From: Ephydatia muelleri
Taxonomy: Eukaryota > Porifera > Demospongiae > Spongillida > Spongillidae
NCBI GenBank assembly: GCA_013339895.1
Contig: JABACO010000103.1
Coordinates: 1 to 64,000, forward strand
Direction of reading: 5' to 3'
Length of the DNA: 64,000 nucleotides
This document shows, piece after piece, positions 1-10,724 of the stretch (its first letter is position 1; the number at the start of each line of letters is the position of its first letter). The notes under the pieces were generated by a model. That model was given only the letters and a program-made list of their open reading frames with translations, ran no database searches and had not been told where the DNA came from. Made by a program: the position numbers and the translations under genes.

Positions 1-123
1 GTAAAGATGAAGGGATGGTGTTAGTGGATTTGAAGAGACAGCAGTAATGAGGGAGTACATGCTGAACGTGGTTCCAAGGAAAGGATTCATTATTATGGAG
101 GAAGGAGAAGGTTAAACATGCAT

Positions 124-160
<37 letters not shown>
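124..160. repeat. (CA)n microsatellite, left half
   Basis: Pure CA dinucleotide run. It continues at 595-627 after a 434-bp transposon insertion. Copy B has a single uninterrupted run at about 54527-54550. Confidence 0.95.
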
Positions 161-164
<4 letters not shown>

Positions 165-594
165 GGCGGCGCGAGGGTTATCAGCGCCCGGGGGGGCAGG
201 ACAATGTATTAGCGCCCCTAGCCTCTCTACTAACTTCAATAGTTAAGAGCCAAAACAAAGCAGCAGCTAGGGGGTCTGGGGCGGAGCCCCAGAAGCTAAC
301 ACATTTTCTGGAATAGATAGCATTATTAGCAACAAATTTGCTATGTGGCAATGATTGTGGGAAACCTGTGAATATAATTCTTAAAATAATTATTTATACC
401 TATTAATTATAAATCGTTTTCAGCAAGTTTTGCAAGTACGTTACGTAGTCTACATGACATCCTTAATTTATCCACTCGTTCCTTGTCAAAATTTGTTTAT
501 TTTCGTTACACAACTTAGAATTATTTTTTAAATTACATCCTGATGGCGACCGGCGCCCGGGGGGTATATGCCCCCCCCTCTCCCGCCGCCACTG
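161..594. mobile_element. hAT-like MITE in a CA repeat
   Basis: The ends are inverted repeats: CAGTGGCGGCGCGAGG at the left and CAGTGGCGGCGGGAG read from the right. Starts of the type CAGTGGCGG are typical of hAT elements. It sits inside a CA run, so a target-site duplication cannot be told from the repeat. The interior has no transposase-like frame. Copy B lacks it and shows the empty site, so it probably inserted after the segmental duplication. Confidence 0.8.
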
Positions 595-627
595 CACACA
601 CACACACACACACATACACACACACAG

Positions 628-3175
628 GAATTATACAGAATGGCAGATAGTATATGATAGCTACACCCAGATATGGTTTTAGCACACCAATCACACCATC
701 TAAATACAGGTGTCATTTTAAATCTATGCCTACAGATTCAAGTTCAAAGGGTTTGTGCTATCCCTGAAACATGCACATAAACACATACAGTGTGCATGTA
801 GTCAGATAGCTAGGGGATGCATGCACTGGAATGGACTTATAATGAAGCTTGTTCATGTGTACTGCCAATGTGTGGTTATGTTTTGTCATTTGTGAGGGGT
901 GGGAGTGGTGGTGGGATGGTGAACTCAGTACCTATGTTTGTTCATGGTACCTACATGTATGTTTGTTTGCATTAGTACTGCCAATGTCGTTCAATTGTCC
1001 TAGGGTTAAAATTCTCCCATTGGCTTAGCATGATGCATAGTGAGGGGTGGGAGTGGGTGGTGGGTGGTGAACCTAGTACACAGCAGCCCAGCCTGCCCTT
1101 GTGGGGTTTGCCTGACTCATGTGTTTGTATAAGCACTTACACAGGAAATGCATAACAAGTTGTAGGGAATTGTACAATGTGCCACTAAAGATCTAATCAC
1201 AGTATTATGTGCAATTCTTTTTCTATCATGCATAGAGTACACATAGATGGTTTTTACCTCCATGCCCAGTGCCATCTTTTGCATGGTTCACCCACTAGGT
1301 GACTAAAATGGGTGTGATCTCAATTGACCTATACATTCAACAAGTGTCTAGACAAATGCACACCCAAGTCTCTTAGTGCATATAGGTACATGTATGTATA
1401 AGTGTGGGTGCATATGTGGGTATGTGTGTGGAAGTAATGCACATGTGCATGCATTCATATACATGTGTATGCATGTGTGTGTGAATGTGTCACTATCTTA
1501 ACAACTACAGTGTGTCAAGATGTACTTTTGTTGGGTCCATACACAGGCACTAAAATGGTGGCGGTGTTGGTATTCAGTGATTCCAGCTCCAATGCAAATA
1601 GAGCACAAATGAGAAGAAATGCACATGCAAATATTGAGACCTAGGCATGTAGAGTATTGAGTACCATGCAACTAGCACAGTGCATGTGTATACAGAGTAC
1701 AGTACACTGTCTTCCATTACGTATGCATAAGACCATGGCATGCATGACACACATAAATATTCAGCAGGTAAATTCTGAGGAGTCCCAGGCTGCAAGCATT
1801 GCACAATACGCTAGGATGTCCAGTCCATCAGGTGAGTCAAGATCATCCTCATCTGAGTCCATCTTCTAGTTAGGGAATTGACATCAGCCATCTAAGCCCA
1901 TTGCTCCACAATTGGCCCAGGATTAAAATTCCCCCATGATCTCAGCTTGTTGCTTAACTCATTGAACGCCAAATATATGTACATGCTCACAAGATGAGAA
2001 TTATCTGCCTCACCATCCATGCAGTGCTGTGTGTTATATTGTGTTGATCAAAAACACTTTGAATTTGCATGCAAGTGCAATACTGACATGCATGTACATG
2101 TAACCCCATTAATAGTCATACAATAATGTGGTCCTGGTGTAAGCACATGTTGTGTGTTCATTATAACATACTGAAACGTTTGTAGCAACCCACTGGCAAA
2201 AGGTGGGGAGGGAGGGGGGAGGAGTGAACAGGCATGATGCATTACTACACTGATTTGGGCTACGCATTCTTGTTCTTGGAGTATTGAAGTGATGCATTAG
2301 TGAAGTCAAGTGAGGTCGTCTGAATAGTGGGGTTCTTGAGAAGAAACATACACTTTGTACATGTACTTATAGGGTTCCAAGTGCAGCAAGCATACGCATG
2401 CATCACAGAGTTGATCAACACATTTTTGCATGCAACATCCTGAATGGTGTGTGCATGCATGTATATATGCACTTGGCATTCAAAGAGTTAATGAGGGTGG
2501 GTGGTGGGAGTGAGTTTTGGGACATGTTTACCAGCCAGCCCTTCTGAGCAGTGTGCTTGTGGGTTCTTTGCAGATAGCCATCTGCTGGACTATGTACATG
2601 TAAGTGCACTAAGATTACAATGATCACAACACATTTTTGAGGGAAGGCAAGGACATGTATGTGCACATGTATGCCTACTTGTGTTTGAAAGGTACTTTCT
2701 CAGATATGTGAATTAGTCCATCATGTTCAATTTTGAATGCTCAAGGTCATTCATCAGTCACAACACACATGTCATGAGATTTGGAGGTGGTTATGTTTTG
2801 TCATACCTGTGCATGTATATTCACGACAGGCTGTAGACTGACTAATCATTATTAACTCTTTCCCAGGCAAAGCCAATTATTACCCTACACATGTTGTGCA
2901 AAAAAAAGTGCTGTGTGTTGCAGGAAAACGTAGTTAGCAAACAACATCCATGCATGTACACTATATGACCAGGATACAACTGATCAATATGTTGTTGACT
3001 ACATGTGTTAACGGTTTAGATAAACAGAGTGGCTTTAGTACACCTGCTCAATAACTTGTGTAAGAGCCCACTTACAGTATTCTACCAGATAAAGGATTGG
3101 TCTCAGCTCTGCACCAACAGTGAATTGTCAAGACAAATACTATTCTAAAGCTCCACTGTCCACAACTAACTTATA
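628..3175. other. Intergenic, internally duplicated, no gene seen
   Basis: TG/CA-rich sequence without a convincing coding frame. Blocks recur nearby in direct orientation: about 1838-1965 again at 3560-3685, about 2480-2640 again at 3680-3850, and about 3015-3175 again at 4005-4150. The same sequence is found at about 54560-56870 in copy B. Confidence 0.7.
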
Positions 3176-3349
3176 GTGTGTGTTCATATGTGTGTGTGCA
3201 TGTGTGTGTGCATGTGTGTGTGCATGTGTGTGTGCATGTGTGTGTGCATGTGTGTGTGCATGTGCGTGTGCATGTGTGTGTGCATGTGTGTGTGCATGTG
3301 TGTGTGCATGTGTGTGTGCATATGTGTGCATGTGTGTGTGCATGTGTGC
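3176..3349. repeat. 10-bp TGTGTGTGCA tandem array
   Basis: Near-perfect tandem repeats of a 10-bp unit (TGTGTGTGCA), alternating purine-pyrimidine throughout. Open frames appear on both strands only because the repeat lacks stops. Related arrays lie at 4152-4362 and, in copy B, at about 56870-56995. Confidence 0.95.
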
Positions 3350-4151
3350 GCTTTTGCACTGCATGTGTGCACGACCCCAATCTTATGGACACAGGCTGTT
3401 TGTCCAAGTGAGCAGCTGTGAAAATACTGGGGTGTGATCCCAAACATATGTGATTCGTGCATGTATGTATTGCACTATAATGAATGTGGTATAATTCCTT
3501 CTGCCCGCTAGTTCCAATACACTGCACTTACCCAGTCCCCATACCCACAGACTTGGTGCACTCTAGTCAAGATCATCCTCATCTGAGTCCATCTTCAATT
3601 GACATCAGCCATCTCCTAAGCCCATTGCTCCACAATTGGCCCAGGATTAAAATTCTCCCATGTTTTCAGCTTGTTGCTTAATGAAGGTGGGTGGTGGGAG
3701 TGGGTGTTGGGATGGTGATGACATTGCTTACCAGCCATCCCTTCTGATCAGTGTGCTTGTGGGTTCTTTGCAGATAGCCATCTGCTGGACTACATGTATG
3801 TAAGTGCACTTAAATTACAATGATCAAAACAAGGACATGTTGTGTACATTTTGAGTTTTAAAGGTTTCCCAGATATGTAGGTGGTTATGTTTTGTCAAGT
3901 CCAAACACCTGTGCATGTATATTCATGACAAGCTGTGGCCACCAAGTCTTGACTAATCATTATTAACATTGGTTACATCTCCAACATCACAAGCCATCAT
4001 TAACATTTGTAAGAGACCACTTATAGTACTGTACCAGCAAGGTGAGTGATTAAGGAGTGGTCTCAAGCAACAAGCTCTGCTCCAACAGTGAATTGTCTAT
4101 AGACAAATACTATTCTAAAGCTCCACTGTCCACAACAAACTTGTAGTACTA

Positions 4152-4362
4152 GTGTGTGTGTGTGCATGTGCGTATGCATGTAGGAGTGTGCATGTGTGTG
4201 TGCATGTGTGTGTGCATGTGTTGTGTGTGTGTGCATGTCTGTGTGTGCATGTCTGTGTGTGCATGTGTGTGTGCATGTGTGTGTGCACGTGTGTGTATAT
4301 GTGTGCATGTGTGTGTGCATGTGTGTGCATGTGTGTGTGCATGTGTGTGTATGTGTGTGTGC
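4152..4362. repeat. TGTGTGCA-type tandem array
   Basis: Imperfect tandem TG repeats interrupted by CA every 8-12 bases. No coding meaning. Confidence 0.95.
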
Positions 4363-5269
4363 ACCCATGTACAAACCCATACGTATGCACGGATGTCAAA
4401 TTGGAAGTGCATTTTGTCCTAACACTTTAACTGGTGGCACATTACATTCTGTGACCACTTCCTTGGACTGTAGTTCAATGTCAATGGACCCCAGGAGGCT
4501 TATAGGAGTGGTGTTAGCAACTGGCTGGCAATAGTAGAGTATTCATTCATCCTAGAATGCTTGGTTGAATTATCTGCATGGGTTAAAATTGGAATTATTC
4601 TTTTTTCTTTTAGTTCCACTCAGTGTACTTACTACTGGGGTTTGGCCTCTGGAGGACCCGGGCAATGCTCCTCCAACCACAGCTCAAAGCAAACAGCAGC
4701 ACAACAAAAGACACACCTACCTGTACAGTGTTGGAGCCTTCAGTTGAAGAAGAGCCATGACGAGGGATAGCGATTTTATGTAGTCCTGAAGGTATGAACA
4801 TTTTAAAATTGTAAACTCCAGTAAGTCTACGTACTTTAAAAGGATCCACCATCACATGCATGTACTCTGTCACAATGATGGATTGCAGAGGGGTCTGGCT
4901 GTCTCATGAGATGCAGCTGTAGTGGTTCAGGGCTGTTGTTTTGGTCAAAGTGTAATAAGATTCAATAACCTCAGTTATTAAAGACAAGCTAGCCACAGTT
5001 GGGGATGGACACAGGATGGCTCATCCATTGCCTCTCTAAAGAGGCATGATCATGTTCAGAATATGCCTTGGATAGTTACAATCAGTATGAGATGCAGCTG
5101 TCCATTGCTATATGTGTATACGTGCTCAAGTATAGGCCAGCTTACAAGTTTGTCTTGTATTGATGTTGGCTGCACAGGTGATGCTGTGCAAATGGATGGG
5201 TGTTCGGTGGTGGGAGGGTGTAGAGTGCACTACGTCCGTAGGCATGGGGACTGGAAAGGGGAGGGTAGG
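4363..5269. other. Intergenic, no gene seen
   Basis: No supported coding exon. Contains one part of the mirrored block described for 3350-5453. Confidence 0.5.
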
Positions 5270-5453
5270 TACTGTGTATTGGAACTAGCTTGCAGAAGGA
5301 ATTATACCACATTCATTACGGTGTGATACATACATGTACATGCACGGATTACGTAGGTTTGGGATCATGTCTGTGCACACCCCAGTATCTTCACAGCTGC
5401 TCACTTGGACAAACAGCCTGCGTGGGGTCATATGCACGCACATACAGTGTAAA

Positions 5454-5612
5454 AACACACACATGCACACACACATGTACATGTACGCACATGCACACAC
5501 ATGTATACATATACACACACATGCACACACATGTATACATATACACACACATGCACACACACATGCACACACAGACATGCACACACACATGCACACACAC
5601 ATGCACACACAT
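5454..5612. repeat. CACACACATG tandem array
   Basis: Reverse-complement counterpart of the 3176-3349 array, with short ATGTATACATATAC interruptions. Confidence 0.95.
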
Positions 5613-5662
5613 ATATCTGTATGCGAGTGAGAGTGCACACTACATGCATAGTGTGCAGATCA

Positions 5663-5801
5663 GTGTGTATGTGGAGTGTGTGTGTGTGTGTGTGTATGTG
5701 GAGTGTGTGTGTGTGTGTATGTGGAGTGTGTGTGTGTGTATGTGGAGTGTGTGTGTGTGTGTATGTGTGTATGTATGTGTGTGTGCATGTGTGTGTGTGT
5801 G
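5663..5801. repeat. (TG)n array with TATGTGGAG spacers
   Basis: TG repeats broken by a recurring GTATGTGGAGTG spacer. A shortened version is at about 58355-58400 in copy B. Confidence 0.9.
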
Positions 5802-5989
5802 TGAATGTATACATGTCTTGATAGGACATCTCATCAAGATGCACGTACTCTTGTTTTGATCCATGTCCTTCCAGGCGACGCCCACCACGGTCAGATGCCA
5901 CATTACAAGGGTTCACGTGATACACATCAACAATACATCATTCCACAGAGGATATGGTCGTCTTGCGAAGTGTGAAGTCTTCTAACTCA

Positions 5990-6080
5990 CTGCCTGAGAG
6001 AAAGCAGTTGCAAACTGCACGGGCTAGTTTAGTTTAAGGCGGAGAATAGGTGGAGATTGGGCGGGGCAAGCAAGTTATCA
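5990..6080 (+). promoter_or_regulatory. Possible NLR-A upstream promoter block
   Basis: A block conserved in copy B (about 58580-58680). It contains ATTGG (an inverted CCAAT box) directly followed by GGGCGGGG (a GC box, 6059-6066). It lies 1.4 kb before the leader ATG, but about 0.75 kb before it in B, because A carries an extra 611-bp transposon between the two. Inference only; no TATA box or transcription start is visible. Confidence 0.3.
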
Positions 6081-6454
6081 AAACGTGCAGTCGTTATTGG
6101 TGATAGGCATTGAAATGTGCAAATCAATAGTGACAGGACACCTCTACGTACGCACTGAATTTGAAGCGATTTGAATCCTCCTATTGGAAGATGTGAAGGT
6201 TGTGAGCCGCTTGGTATCCGATTTCGTTACGAAATAGGTAATCGATAGCGTTGGTTGATAGTAGCGATTTCAAGACCAAGCAGAATCGCTAATGAGACAC
6301 GCCCACAACAGGCGCATATGTAAGTTGTGGATAATCATCAGCTGAAGAGTGAGATGGCTTTTGAAGACAACACTGGCTGTGAATTGAGATTTCCCCTTGC
6401 ATAGAGGGGTGGCATTTCCATCCAATCCCATCATTGCAGCTAATAAATCCCAGG

Positions 6455-7065
6455 TAGTGTTCCGGTTCGGACCGAACCGGTATCGAACGGTTCGAGGTTC
6501 GACTCGGTTCGATGTTCGGTTCGAACGTATTTCGAACCTTTCGAACATCTCATTAAAAATTCATTGCCTTGTACGAGAATAAGGTCTAGTGGCAGCTTTA
6601 TCGGGTGTTCCTTGATGGCCATTTTGAAGAAATGTTAAGCAAGATCTGTACATGTACGTACAGAGAGCGACATCACTGCCATGCCTCGCCGATTAACTAT
6701 TTCGTACTGTCGATCGCATATTGAACTACCGTAGAGTACCGCGATACATTCCCCCCTCCGCCCCCACCGAAATAAATTAACGCTTCCATGTACCTGTTTA
6801 AACATTTTAGAAAAGAACTGGTACCGGCTCCAATACGATTTTAAAGAATAGCACGCAGCCGCGTTCATGATTAATAAGTCGATACTCCCCACCGTATTAC
6901 GCTCGTTAAAAAACACGGGCCATTTATTTATGGTGGGGGCGGGGGAGGGGTGGAAATAGTTTAATTTAAACATTAATAATCGTTAATAATTGGCGATCGC
7001 GAACCGTTCGAAGTTCGGTAGGTTCGGTTCGATGTTCGGTTCGAATGGATCGAACCGGAACACTA
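6455..7065. mobile_element. hAT-like MITE with 8-bp TSD
   Basis: The ends are inverted: TAGTGTTCCGGTTCG at the left and its complement ending CGAACCGGAACACTA at the right. They are flanked by a perfect 8-bp duplication ATCCCAGG (6447-6454 and 7066-7073), the hAT hallmark. Subterminal TTCGGTTCGA motifs are repeated in both orientations. No transposase frame is present. Copy B has the uninserted sequence near 59030, so the insertion is younger than the duplication. Confidence 0.9.
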
Positions 7066-7478
7066 ATCCCAGGCAATATTATCATATAATCAATTGAATT
7101 ATTCAAGAAAATACCATTCTTCCACATAGCTATACCATTGATGAATATATCAATCATACATGTACATGCATATGTTTAGATATATATATTCTCCATCATG
7201 CTGTCATGACAGATTATTAACACTGGGAGGGGTCACTGCGTATCAGTGACCAGGGGTAGTCATTTAAAAACTATATCTATACGCGCAGGAATTATAAAAC
7301 GCACAGTAAATAGAGAGATACCCTTCATTTGGGGATCCCCGCACGTGATCGTACTGTTCACCGTTCGTGTATTTCTGTACTACCGTAAATGTTATTGTAC
7401 ATACATGTACTTACAGAGAGTTGATATAATAGGTGGAAACCACATTCATATTACATTTGCGGTCGGAGGCGGAGAAAC

Positions 7479-7751
7479 ATGGGTGTCGATCTTGACACTT
7501 ACAGGGCTCGAATTGGATCGTTTATTAGCCGAAGAAACTTCAACTGTGACGATGAGAAGCGAAAGATAGACATTATAAAGGAAAGGTTTCGGTTAAAGAT
7601 TGGCTTGAAAGCAGTTGACAGTTGGAAAACCCGCGTCCTCGAATGCGCAACAATCAATGCGTCCTCTAGCTTCATGAAGTGCACGCATGGCCTAGACGTC
7701 CACGTCAGCGCTAAATTGCCAATGAGTCTTCTATCACCAAAGTCAGCACAC
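7479..7751 (+). CDS. NLR-A exon 1, novel leader domain
   Basis: Encodes 91 residues starting MGVDLDTYRARIGSF, ending in phase 0 at a GTATGT donor. The ATG sits in a good animal context (AGAAACATGG). The chain is basic, with a DDEKRK run and three cysteines, and has no hydrophobic segment. I do not recognise a named domain; the YRARIG motif near the start is a marker to search with. The exon recurs in NLR-B (59403-59675) with 17 base differences, about 11 of them changing residues, so constraint is modest. By its place it would be the body of the peptide cut off at the 2A site in the next exon. Confidence 0.75.
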
Positions 7752-7837
7752 GTATGTCATTATAGCTAGTGTTCAAATCGTGTGAATGATTTGAATAAGT
7801 GTGTTTCTCTACACTATAAACGCACACATAACATCAG

Positions 7838-7967
7838 TGCGCACGTCACTCGTCCAGGGCGGTTGCAATGTTCATACTGACATTACTGGTGTCATATCTA
7901 CTGATAAAGCAATTGCTGATATTATCTGGAAACGTAGAAATGAACCCCGGACCGTTAGGGCAGCAAG
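7838..7967 (+). CDS. NLR-A exon 2, signal-like segment and 2A motif
   Basis: An 86-bp intron precedes this 130-nt exon (phase 0 to 1, acceptor ATCAG, donor GTGAGG). From an internal ATG at 7868 it encodes a leucine/isoleucine-rich stretch of about 20 residues that runs directly into GNVEMNPGP. The family consensus for 2A ribosome skipping is D-V/I-E-X-N-P-G-P, with the peptide bond skipped between G and the last P (residues 129 and 130 here). The position before V is N instead of the usual D, in both NLR copies. A hydrophobic leader fused to 2A at the N terminus has been reported in sea urchin NLR-type proteins, where it can also act as a signal sequence. The internal ATG could serve as an alternative start giving a 28-residue leader. 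Confidence 0.85.
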
Positions 7968-8283
7968 GTGAGGCAACCTTTCTGAGTTACTGAAAATATG
8001 CATAAGATTTCAACTGATATTCTGTACAAGTCTAAAAATCTCCTTACTGAGAATCAGAGTATCTGTCATAGAGTTGTAAGGCACTGAATTTTTATTTAGC
8101 CAAACAATTCAATGCAAGCATTACATTTCTATTGCAAGTGCTAGACATAATAAAATGTATACGCCAGGTCCCTATTTGGTGGAAACAATCCCAAAATAAC
8201 ATTTTTTACACTATAAAGGAATTGCAGCACTTCAAATCAGTGGTAGTAATAACCTGGTCTCTGTGCCTGTTATCTCTCTGCAG

Positions 8284-8559
8284 ACCCTACTTTCACATTG
8301 AAAAACATCATCAGTGCTTTAAAACCAGTAGTACAGTGGAAAACACTGGCTGTACAATTGGACATCAGTGGTACTAAGATAGAAGAGGTTGAACTTAATA
8401 ATCGAGGTCAGGTGGCAGAATGCAAAATTGCCATGGTTCAGTTCTGGCTGAAGTCTGATACATCATGTTCCTGGATGAAGCTGGTTGATGCACTCAATAC
8501 ATGTGATGAGTCAGTGTTGGCCGAAAAAATTAAAAGTACATATTGTCCGCTCAATGAAG
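8284..8559 (+). CDS. NLR-A exon 3, Death-fold domain
   Basis: A 276-nt exon, phase 1 to phase 1, between TCTCTGCAG and GTTAGT. It encodes 92 residues with a Death-domain pattern: LKNIISALKPVVQWKTLAVQ (helices 1-2), LDISGTKIEEVE, AMVQFWLKSD (the W of helix 5), and SWMKLVDALN followed by a last helix. Death domains recruit adaptors by homotypic binding. After 2A skipping the downstream protein would begin with proline only a few residues before this domain. Phase 1 fits exactly to the NACHT exon at 16531. It is strongly diverged from the Death exon of NLR-B. Confidence 0.75.
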
Positions 8560-10086
8560 GTTAGTGTCTTAGTGATTTAGTATGGTGTCTTGTTACGTTT
8601 TGTTATGTCACACATTCCATTTTGGTTGAATCATCCCACCCACCCATCAAGTGCTAACATTGTCATTGTTTTTATCAGTCCATTCTCCCTTTGTAATGAA
8701 TAAAACACTTTCACTTACTTTAATTTTAGTTTGAACAAATTTGTGGCTTATTGGATGCAACATCATCTCTGCAGATATATGGGCAGCATTGCTTGCATTG
8801 AGTTATCATATTTAGCACCCTTGTGCTATTCACTATATCTATATCTGTCATACAATATGAATGTTTAGATTTAAGAAAACAAGTGCATGTATACGTTATT
8901 GTAAAGCCACATCTGAATCAGCCTCATTCACTTCATCTTTAAAACCAAGGTATTTGCAGTGCACGCACAAACGTAATGCACACAATAGTCGTACAAACAA
9001 TAAGTACTATGAATTAATGTATATGACCATGTGGTTATTACGATGTAAACGCGATTGGTATAGCATTGTACTTCATGTGCATAGTGCTTGTTCACTTGGA
9101 TAAACATGCACATTTACAATGACACTTCAACTATACAACACAGGAGAAATAAATGTCCATGTACTTCCATACGTTTTACTGGCTGAAAATGATGATGTAA
9201 GTGTTTGACAAGTATATGGCTTCCTGTTACACAGGGTCCTGTAATGAGCTGTTTGGGCTCAATCTTAAGCCATTTGTAGCCTGATCCACTTGCAGGGTCC
9301 ATATGCATGTATATTGTTGTTTAATGCATGTGTGCTGCTCCATAAATTTCTACTGCATGCAGTTGCCCACACCTGGAGGGATTGCATACAGCTCCCAAAG
9401 TTTACACCCTTCCCAAGTTATATGGATGTATGGTGTCAAGCTGTATTACCTGTAGATCTAACATCAGGTGTAGAAATATTGTCTTTAGAGACAAAAAGTG
9501 TCTTCAAGTAATGGTCTGTTTGCAAAGGCTGGTGAGTAGAAAAATGGCAAAACATGGGACTCACATTTGTGACAGGAAATCAAGCAAATGTAACCTCTGT
9601 TAGGGATATAAGTGAAATTCCAAAAGTACTTGCCAAAATAACTACTGATGGAAATTTTTTTCTTCTTTTTTTCAAGCCATTGCTTATTACGTACTGACTG
9701 CAGGACTGCTGGTAGTCAAAGTGAATATTACATAATAGTTATTTAGTGTCAGCAAATAGCCAGTCCATGGAAGTATATGGAGGATATTCATGCTTGGAAG
9801 TATTGTAAGAGAATATGCAGCAATCAAAATAGTCTTCAGCCAAATTCTCCGTTATCAGCAAAGTATGGTTAAATCTCTCAGTTAACCCCTTTGCCTGCAC
9901 ATTGCATACAATGGCACATTTTAATAACTGACAAGAGTTACCTGAGGGTGATAAAGAGTTGTGAACCTATGATCAATACCATGTTTATTTTTTACCATTA
10001 GAATGAATATTATCCGAGCCATTAATTGCAACTAATAATGTAACTCTGTAACCCGATACATGTTTATAATTAGGATCAAATATTAT
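8560..10086. other. Start of NLR-A intron 3, no gene seen
   Basis: AT-rich intron sequence. No repeat family recognised and no convincing exon on either strand. Confidence 0.6.
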
Positions 10087-10166
10087 TTAGTTTATTGTTC
10101 TGCTAAACACTTTCCTCATTCTGCAGCTAAATGAGTTTTCCTTGATTGTGGGACGCCCTGTAATAC

Positions 10167-10193
10167 ACACATGTACACACACACATACTACAC

Positions 10194-10228
<35 letters not shown>

Positions 10229-10230
10229 CG
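10167..10230. repeat. (CA)n microsatellite
   Basis: CA repeat lying inside the integrase fossil, of simple-sequence origin. Confidence 0.95.
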
Positions 10231-10239
10231 TGTGCTATA

Positions 10240-10480
10240 TACCTTGTAAAATGCATCACATACATTCTCAGCCTCTTTGGTTACCAATAGAGTCAACTCC
10301 TTTTTGATGCCCTGTAGACACATGTGTAGTTCTGGAGTAAATTCGCTCATCTTTCTCTCAAGCCTTTGACATGAATCACACTTTTCAACCTTCTCAGTAA
10401 AATAGTAGAAATTTGCAGACATCTCTGTATACCCCTGGCCATAAGAACCTCTCTGTAATGCAAGTAAGTGTTAGTTTAGT
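10240..10480 (-). mobile_element. Integrase zinc-domain fossil
   Basis: On the minus strand a short frame reads like the H2C2 zinc-binding region of a retroelement-type integrase, with CDSCQRLERK followed by the typical TPELH. Only this small piece is left and it is broken. It could come from a Ty3/gypsy-like element or from a DNA transposon with the same type of integrase. It lies in NLR-A intron 3. Confidence 0.6.
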
Positions 10481-10724
10481 ACCAATGTGACCTGTTCGTG
10501 ATGTATTGCTATTATGGAAAACAACGACGAATGCCATTGCCAATATAAAATGCTTTTTTTATTTGTACATTACATTTCTAATACAATTTGAAAGTTTTGA
10601 TCTTCATAATACATTGTATACTACTGTATTTGAAGTATTGTATATCTTTAATAAGTACATCACTACCATACATACATACCCTGACACACTGAGACACACT
10701 TTTTATGAAAGTTACAATGAGGAA

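Larger units (their letters stand above)
3350..5453. repeat. Inverted repeat pair (arms 3350-3530 and 5270-5453)
   Basis: The non-satellite sequence at 3350-3530 returns as its reverse complement at 5270-5453. Each arm is flanked by a TGTGTGTGCA or CACACACATG array (3176-3349 and 5454-5612), so the whole is a mirrored arrangement about 2.4 kb wide. Copy B holds one version, at about 56990-57240. Confidence 0.8.

Noticed and set aside
3140-3527. Long histidine/threonine- or cysteine/valine-rich frames on both strands
   Set aside because: Translations of the TGTGTGTGCA repeat; every frame is open because the repeat has no stops. The same holds for 4063-4534, 5285-5925, 48107-48344 and 52691-52960.
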